A stretch of DNA of 50,010 nucleotides from Pseudomonadales bacterium (GTDB taxonomy: Bacteria; Pseudomonadota; Gammaproteobacteria; Pseudomonadales; Azotimanducaceae). The notes below the pieces were generated by a model. The model was not told where the DNA came from. It saw only the letters and a program-made list of their open reading frames with translations, and did no database searches. Shown here in pieces: positions 45,194-50,010 of this stretch; positions within the stretch are counted from its first letter, which is position 1, and each line of letters starts with the position of its first letter. The DNA lies in assembly GCA_019090615.1 (NCBI GenBank), contig JAHRVQ010000004.1, positions 1-50,010 on the forward strand, given 5' to 3'. The position numbers were made by a program, and so were the translations under genes.

Positions 45194-45967
45194 CTAATGG
45201 CTGATATTAGACTGGGCTTGTGTTTGGTCGGGAGTGGGGCTGGGCGTGGCAACCGAGCTGGAGTCAGCTAAGGCGTTATTAATTGAAGGTATTGTAATGT
45301 CATCAAATCCTAATGTCTCGCTGGTGGATGTAATGGTATCGATTAACTTTTGTTGTGCGTCTAAACTGCAATCAGTCAGGATGCTAGCGGCGGCGTCGGC
45401 GAGATTTGCGTAAAGGTTGCGATTGAGCAAATCCTGATTGGCTTCGGTTGCTTCGTTGGTGTCAATATCTGTCCCGGCGCTCGCGGGGTTATCAGATATC
45501 TTTTTCAGGATTGGCTTGAGCCGGGTTTCTAGTGTTTGCCATTTTATCTGTTCGTTCTCTGCTTTTTCTGCAAGTACTTCTGCACATAGAAAAAGGTGCC
45601 GTAGCGACGCGGTGGTGGATTTTGTACAGGCCATATCAAGTGACATCGATTCGCCGGGGGCGATAGACTGAAAATAGATCTGAGTTTTTTTAATCTCTCT
45701 GTAGGTCATTGGTATATATTGGTTTTCGGCCGGAACTTTTTCCTGCTCGTACTCTTTCTTTCTCAGGGGTTCTTTTTTATTGTGGTTTGTTGACCCTTCT
45801 TGTGAAGGGTGACTAAAACCTGGTTTTTTAAGTTGGGCGATGATTTTTTGGCTGTTGGTAATACGCTGGCGTAAGCGGTGATTGTAAAATAGTAGTACCA
45901 GAACACCCAAAAATACCACCAGGAATGCCTCAAATACCCCGACAACAGCAAATTCGGATAACACCAT
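45194..45967 (-). CDS. Unknown membrane protein downstream of GGDEF-EAL regulator
   Basis: I do not recognise this 257-residue protein. One N-terminal membrane helix (about residues 8-28, VVGVFEAFLVVFLGVLVLLF) is followed by a basic region (RLRQRITNSQKIIAQLKK), a charged linker, a helical central domain with SMSLDMACTKSTTASLRHLFL, and an acidic, Ser/Thr/Pro-rich tail. The bulk is probably cytoplasmic. An AAGGAA element precedes the ATG, and the gene starts 17 bp after the stop of the REC-PAS-GGDEF-EAL gene, so they are co-transcribed and may act in the same signalling pathway. Confidence 0.7.
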   Translation of the reverse strand: MVLSEFAVVGVFEAFLVVFLGVLVLLFYNHRLRQRITNSQKIIAQLKKPGFSHPSQEGSTNHNKKEPLRKKEYEQEKVPAENQYIPMTYREIKKTQIYFQSIAPGESMSLDMACTKSTTASLRHLFLCAEVLAEKAENEQIKWQTLETRLKPILKKISDNPASAGTDIDTNEATEANQDLLNRNLYANLADAAASILTDCSLDAQQKLIDTITSTSETLGFDDITIPSINNALADSSSVATPSPTPDQTQAQSNISH

Positions 45968-45984
45968 AAGACGTGTTCCTTAGT

Positions 45985-48261
45985 TTAATGGACCATTTTT
46001 CCAATTAGTGGAGCAATATTATTTTCGTTCATATAAACATGATATTGTTCGAATTTGCTGGCGTAGGATGAGTGAATATTAAGAATCATCTCGGTAGTAG
46101 TACTGACTTCCAGAGCCGCACTAAAAAACCAGCCCTGGATTAGATTGCAACCAATGGATGCAAGAAATCCAAGCTGTACATCAGTTTCTACACCCTCTGC
46201 TATTACATCGATACCGAGTGTGTCAGCAATGGCGACGACTATTTTGATGATGTCCTCGTCATGGCAGTCGTTGCCAATATCCTTGACAAAACTGCGATCA
46301 ATTTTGAGTACATCTATGGGGAACCGTTTGAGATAATTTAGTGAAGAATAACCGGTGCCAAAGTCATCAATCGCAATTTTAACGCCAAGTTCATGAATTG
46401 CATTAAGTTCTTTTACGGCTAGATCTGGATTGGTCATGACCGCGGTTTCGGTGAGTTCCAGTTCAAGGTGTTTGGGGTCAATGTGATATTTTTTGAGGGT
46501 CGATGCCACCAGTTGATGAAAATTGCCTGCTTTAAGTTGAACTGCGGATACATTAACTGATACCACAATATCCTTAAATTCAGCGAGTTTCTGCCATTGA
46601 CTAATCTGTAGACAGACTTTTCTAAATACGAATTCCCCCAGATCCAGTATCTGGCCGGATTCCTCTGCTATGGGTACAAAGATTGCTGGAGATATAGTGA
46701 CACCCTTGTCAGTGGTCCAACGTACCAGTGCCTCCAAACCTACAACTTTGTCGTCTTTAAGTGATACCTTTGGCTGATAGTGTACTTGCAGGTCGTCATT
46801 TTTGATGGCTTCTAGTAGCGCGTTTTGAATCTGGTTACGTTCCTCGGCTTTCTTTTGCATTTCCGTTTCAAAAAACTGATATTTATTTCGGCCGTCCATT
46901 TTTGCGGCATACATCGCTATATCCGCGGCTTTTAAGAGGTCGTCTACGGACCAGTCGAAATCATTATAGATGGTAATGCCTATGCTGGTGCTGGGAGTAA
47001 TTGTATTGCCATTGATTTTGAGCGGTTGGCGTATGGCATTAATTAGTTTGTTGGCAATGATGGTGATGTCAGTAATAGGCCCCAAAGTGACATCTGATTG
47101 AACACCCTCGGACAGTTTATGGGTCGCCTTCGCGTCTGGGACTCGAATATCATGGATAATGACAGCGAATTCGTCGCCGCCAATTCTAGCGGCGATATCT
47201 TCCGCGCGAATATTTTCGTTGAGGCGGTTGCTGATTTCCTTGAGTAGTGCATCACCGGCATCGTGTCCCAGGCTATCATTGATATTCTTGAAGTGATCCA
47301 GGTCAAGAAATAATAGTGCGAATGGTTTCTGCAGTCGTTTAGAGCCTGAAATAGAACGCACCAGAGCGTCATGGAAGTAGGCACGGTTTGCCAGGCTGGT
47401 TAGTGGGTCGTAATTGGCTAGCTGGAGTAACCTGGCTTCGGTAATTTTACGTTCAGATATATCCTGAAAGGTAATTACAGCGCCATCTTCGTGGTTTTGG
47501 TCGTCTCGAATTATTTCAAAACTATACTCAACATCAAATGCTGTGCCTTTGTTTGTCAACCAACGTTCGCTATTCAGTGCTAGTTTATTACTCCGGTCAA
47601 GGAATTCGATTAGATTACTTTTAGGTATAATGTCGACCGATAATTCAGGATTGTCGGGGTCGTTTGTTTTGCTAGGGCAGATGAAGTTTTGAATCGATTG
47701 GCCTATCAAGCTGTCCTGGTCAATATTAAGTAGCTTACAGGCATTTGGGTTGGCAAAACTGATCCTGCCTATATGATCAATACCGAGTATGCCTTCGGCA
47801 ACTGCGTTAAGTAGGCTTGTCATTCGAGATGATATTTTGGCCTGCTGTTTTTCAGATGCCTCTGCTGCACAACGCTGGTTATTCATTTGCACAAATTGTT
47901 TGATTTTGGTGGTCAAAATGATTTCTTCGATCGGTTTGGAGACATAATCAACAGCGCCGGCTTTATAGGCCTCGGTATAATTCTCTCTTGAATTATGATT
48001 GGCAGTCACCATGATAATAGGAGTCTCGGCAAACTTTTCATTTTGGCTGATGCGCCGGGTTACTTCATAACCGTCCATTTCCGGCATCATTACGTCCATT
48101 AATATTACCGCAAATTCATGTTCCTCCACTGCGGCCAGTGCTTCCTTGCCCGAGTAGGCATGGACTAACTCAAGGTTAAGAGAGTCCAGCATGTAGGTGA
48201 TAAGCGTATGATTGTCCGCCTTGTCATCTACGACAAGGAGCTTTGTTTGGTTACTGAGCAT
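45985..48261 (-). CDS. REC-PAS-GGDEF-EAL response regulator
   Basis: A 758-residue soluble cyclic di-GMP enzyme. A receiver domain (phospho-acceptor D56, K109 in SKP) is followed by a PAS domain (about 145-265), a GGDEF domain with intact GGDEF at 361-365 and I-site R352-x-x-D355, and an EAL domain with EAL at 510-512 and DDFGTGYSSLNYLKRFPID. Both catalytic halves look intact, so it could make or degrade cyclic di-GMP depending on phosphorylation. An extra stretch of about 25 residues after GGDEF (VPDAKATHKLSEGVQSDV) is unusual. No cognate kinase is adjacent. The cheR gene is divergent. Confidence 0.93.
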   Translation of the reverse strand: MLSNQTKLLVVDDKADNHTLITYMLDSLNLELVHAYSGKEALAAVEEHEFAVILMDVMMPEMDGYEVTRRISQNEKFAETPIIMVTANHNSRENYTEAYKAGAVDYVSKPIEEIILTTKIKQFVQMNNQRCAAEASEKQQAKISSRMTSLLNAVAEGILGIDHIGRISFANPNACKLLNIDQDSLIGQSIQNFICPSKTNDPDNPELSVDIIPKSNLIEFLDRSNKLALNSERWLTNKGTAFDVEYSFEIIRDDQNHEDGAVITFQDISERKITEARLLQLANYDPLTSLANRAYFHDALVRSISGSKRLQKPFALLFLDLDHFKNINDSLGHDAGDALLKEISNRLNENIRAEDIAARIGGDEFAVIIHDIRVPDAKATHKLSEGVQSDVTLGPITDITIIANKLINAIRQPLKINGNTITPSTSIGITIYNDFDWSVDDLLKAADIAMYAAKMDGRNKYQFFETEMQKKAEERNQIQNALLEAIKNDDLQVHYQPKVSLKDDKVVGLEALVRWTTDKGVTISPAIFVPIAEESGQILDLGEFVFRKVCLQISQWQKLAEFKDIVVSVNVSAVQLKAGNFHQLVASTLKKYHIDPKHLELELTETAVMTNPDLAVKELNAIHELGVKIAIDDFGTGYSSLNYLKRFPIDVLKIDRSFVKDIGNDCHDEDIIKIVVAIADTLGIDVIAEGVETDVQLGFLASIGCNLIQGWFFSAALEVSTTTEMILNIHSSYASKFEQYHVYMNENNIAPLIGKMVH

Positions 48262-48379
48262 ATAGAAATTCAGTTGGTTAAGCAGGTAGATACTCTTAAG
48301 TATATCCAGAAGTATTTATGCGCTTCGAACAAGTGGTTCCTGGTAGGGGTTTTTTATCGCGTTGAGCAATTTGACTAGT

Positions 48380-48409
48380 GAATTGTTGCGAATTGTTGTG
48401 AAATGTTAA
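48380..48409 (+). repeat. 10-bp tandem repeat in the regulator-cheR gap
   Basis: GAATTGTTGC, GAATTGTTGT and GAAATGTTAA lie head to tail at 48380-48409, in the 239-bp divergent promoter region. No gene is seen there. Confidence 0.75.
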
Positions 48410-48500
48410 AGGCGGGGGTAAATATATTTGGTATTTCCAGCCGATTTTGTCTCTATTGTCATGGCTTTTGACTAGACTCAAGTGACCACCGGAATTTGGA

Positions 48501-49388
48501 ATGACTGTGCCTGGCACTACTCGATCAACTTTTGACGTAGGTTCTGTAAAAGGCAGTAATACGTTTCTAAACAAAGAATTCCCGATGTCGGGTAAAAATT
48601 TCCAGCAGATATCGGAGCTTGCCTATCAACATAGTGGCATTGTTCTAATAGACCGCAAGCAGGATATGATTTATGGCCGGTTGGCAAGACGGTTACGAAA
48701 ATTGGGCATAGCCAATTTTGATTTATATCTGCAACAACTGGATGAAAATTGGGAAGCTGAAGGTACGTCATTTCTAAATGCGATTACAACCAACAAAACA
48801 GCCTTTTTTCGGGAAAACCATCATTTCGAGCATCTCGCTAAAACAATAATTCCTAATTTGAAGATCAAGTATAAAACCAGTAAACGTATTAGAGTCTGGT
48901 CCGCTGCGGCGTCAACCGGAGAGGAACCGTACTCTATCGCGATGGTTTTCAAAGAAGCATTCCCCGGTAAGGCCTGGGATATTAAAATCCTTGCTACCGA
49001 TATTGACTCTGACGTATTGGCCAAAGCCCAGGCTGGTGTTTATACCAACGAAAGAGTAGAAGGAATCGAAGCTGCACGCTTGAGAAAGTGGTTCAAAAAG
49101 TACGATGCTGAACATTATCAGGCCAATGATTCGCTGAAATCTATATTACAGTTCAAACAGCTTAACCTGCTTGAACCCTGGCCGATACGGGGTCAGTTTG
49201 ATGTAGTGTTTTGTCGTAATGTTATTATTTACTTTGATTTAAAAACACAAAAAACATTATTTCAAAATATACACCAGCATATGGTGGATGACGCCTGTTT
49301 GTATATTGGTCACTCAGAGACTCTATTGAATGTTTCGGAGCAGTTTAAATCTTACGGATTAACCATATATAAGCGCCTGCAGTCATAA
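48501..49388 (+). CDS. cheR: Chemotaxis methyltransferase CheR
   Basis: A 295-residue SAM-dependent methyltransferase that methylates glutamates of chemoreceptors. The N-terminal helical domain has YGRLARRLRKLGI and TTNKTAFFRENHHFEHL; the SAM-binding motif is VWSAAASTGEEPYSIAM; further motifs are ILATDIDSDVLAKAQAGVY, FDVVFCRNVIIYFD and YIGHSETL. ATG 48501 is used; ATG 48585 (MSGKNFQQI) is possible and would remove a non-conserved 28-residue head. No cheB is adjacent. It diverges from the GGDEF-EAL gene. Confidence 0.94.
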   Translation: MTVPGTTRSTFDVGSVKGSNTFLNKEFPMSGKNFQQISELAYQHSGIVLIDRKQDMIYGRLARRLRKLGIANFDLYLQQLDENWEAEGTSFLNAITTNKTAFFRENHHFEHLAKTIIPNLKIKYKTSKRIRVWSAAASTGEEPYSIAMVFKEAFPGKAWDIKILATDIDSDVLAKAQAGVYTNERVEGIEAARLRKWFKKYDAEHYQANDSLKSILQFKQLNLLEPWPIRGQFDVVFCRNVIIYFDLKTQKTLFQNIHQHMVDDACLYIGHSETLLNVSEQFKSYGLTIYKRLQS

Positions 49389-49462
49389 GGTATGTCGGAC
49401 TAATAACCTACAATTTCAGCAGCCTCTGTCAATGCGACGAGCTGGCCGTTAATCTTGTCGGC

Positions 49463-49903
49463 GTGGATAAATATCTTTTGCAATCGACGTCAGGAACTTA
49501 TGTTGTCATTTATCGTTGTGAAACAACAAATTCTGTTGTCGTTGGTCGCTGGGGTCAGGTTAAGCTGCAAATGGGTTATTACCTCTATGTAGGCAGTGCG
49601 TTTGGTCCGGGTGGGGTAAAAGCAAGAGTTAGCCGCCATTGTCGAAAAAATAAAAAATTGCATTGGCATATCGATTATCTAACGGCATATTTTACACCCA
49701 TTAGCGTTTGGTTTAATCACGGGGATGTTCGGTTGGAGCATCAATGGGCCGGTTGCCTTGCAACCAGGTTTGATTTTCAATCAGTGCCACGATTTGGTAG
49801 TTCTGATTGTCATTGCGCTTCACATCTATTTTACAGCGCATCCCGACCGGATTTTGAATCCTTTAGCGAACGCGCTGAAGGCATCGTAGAAATGTGCCGA
49901 TAG
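49463..49903 (+). CDS. GIY-YIG nuclease-fold protein (DUF123)
   Basis: A 146-residue stand-alone DUF123 protein. It has the variant GIY-YIG signature GTYVV...YYLYVGSAFGPGG, the conserved Arg in ARVSRH, and KKLHWHIDYL. In archaea the same domain occurs fused to endonuclease III. Its role in bacteria is not known to me; a DNA repair nuclease is suggested by the fold. The start is GTG 49463, the only good option because a stop lies just upstream. Its last codons and TAG stop are part of the first unit of the terminal tandem repeat. Confidence 0.85.
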   Translation: MDKYLLQSTSGTYVVIYRCETTNSVVVGRWGQVKLQMGYYLYVGSAFGPGGVKARVSRHCRKNKKLHWHIDYLTAYFTPISVWFNHGDVRLEHQWAGCLATRFDFQSVPRFGSSDCHCASHLFYSASRPDFESFSERAEGIVEMCR

Positions 49904-50010
49904 CGGTTCTTAGAAGGAAGTGCCGATAGCGGTTCTTAGAAGGAGGTGCCGATAGCGGTTCTTAGAAGGAGGTGCCGATAGCGGTTCTTAGAAGGAGGTG
50001 CCGATAGCGG
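49895..50010 (+). repeat. 26-bp tandem repeat at the window end
   Basis: Units begin TGCCGATAGCGG at 49895, 49921, 49947 and 49973, with a fifth cut off at 50010. Units 2-4 are identical; unit 1 differs by one base near its end. The TAG stop of the DUF123 gene lies in unit 1. Each unit from the second onward contains AAGGAGGTG, a near-perfect match to the anti-Shine-Dalgarno sequence. The true copy number is unknown because the sequence stops here. Confidence 0.95.

Overview
The window looks like one end of a contig from a marine-type gammaproteobacterium of the Pseudomonadales/Cellvibrionales kind. The evidence is gene content and order. An smc-zipA-ligA-lipoprotein block and a pyrC-rnt / motY-argG block with a nearby grxD are both arranged much as in Pseudomonas. 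RdgC, ZipA, DinG, RNase T, MotY and GrxD are gammaproteobacterial markers, and SMC is present rather than MukB. Base composition is moderate, and I see no tRNA, rRNA, CRISPR array, prophage or insertion sequence. The first 43 bases are not biological: they are the end of an Illumina Nextera i5 adapter with its index.

Layout: 44-2826 holds the tail of a PQQ dehydrogenase, rdgC and a serine beta-lactamase-like hydrolase. 3012-14239 is a chromosome-maintenance and envelope block (smc, zipA, ligA, a lysozyme-fold lipoprotein, dinG, a glycerate-kinase-like P-loop kinase, a glycine-zipper protein). 14549-17007 is a three-gene operon of a PepSY protein, an OmpR-type regulator and a sensor kinase. 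17151-20445 has a large DUF349 protein and a dual CDGSH iron-sulfur protein. 20704-24275 carries acyl-CoA dehydrogenase, alpha/beta hydrolase and thiolase genes. 24608-28144 has a GH20 hexosaminidase-like protein and a membrane diguanylate cyclase. 28331-31777 has argD, a lone hydantoinase-B-type gene and grxD. 32143-35465 is a probable Fur-controlled set: porin, periplasmic FMN-binding protein with a flavinylation motif, PepSY membrane protein, then rubrerythrin. 35698-42846 has rnt, pyrC, motY, argG, a bifunctional beta-oxidation protein and a HAD hydrolase. 43029-49388 is a signalling block: chemoreceptor, a membrane protein of unknown function, a REC-PAS-GGDEF-EAL protein and CheR. A GIY-YIG/DUF123 protein closes the window.

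Two things stand out. First, short degenerate tandem repeats (periods about 10-26 bp, 2 to 6 copies) recur at roughly twenty places, mostly at gene 3' ends, several running through the stop codon. The few inside reading frames have periods divisible by three (12, 12, 15, 24), apart from one 23-bp unit in the beta-lactamase tail; many of the intergenic ones do not. The contig itself ends inside such a repeat. Second, the Fur-box porin / flavinylated protein / PepSY cassette plus rubrerythrin sits where Pseudomonas carries its bacterioferritin/peroxidase genes. It is a credible but untested periplasmic iron-reduction or iron-uptake module.
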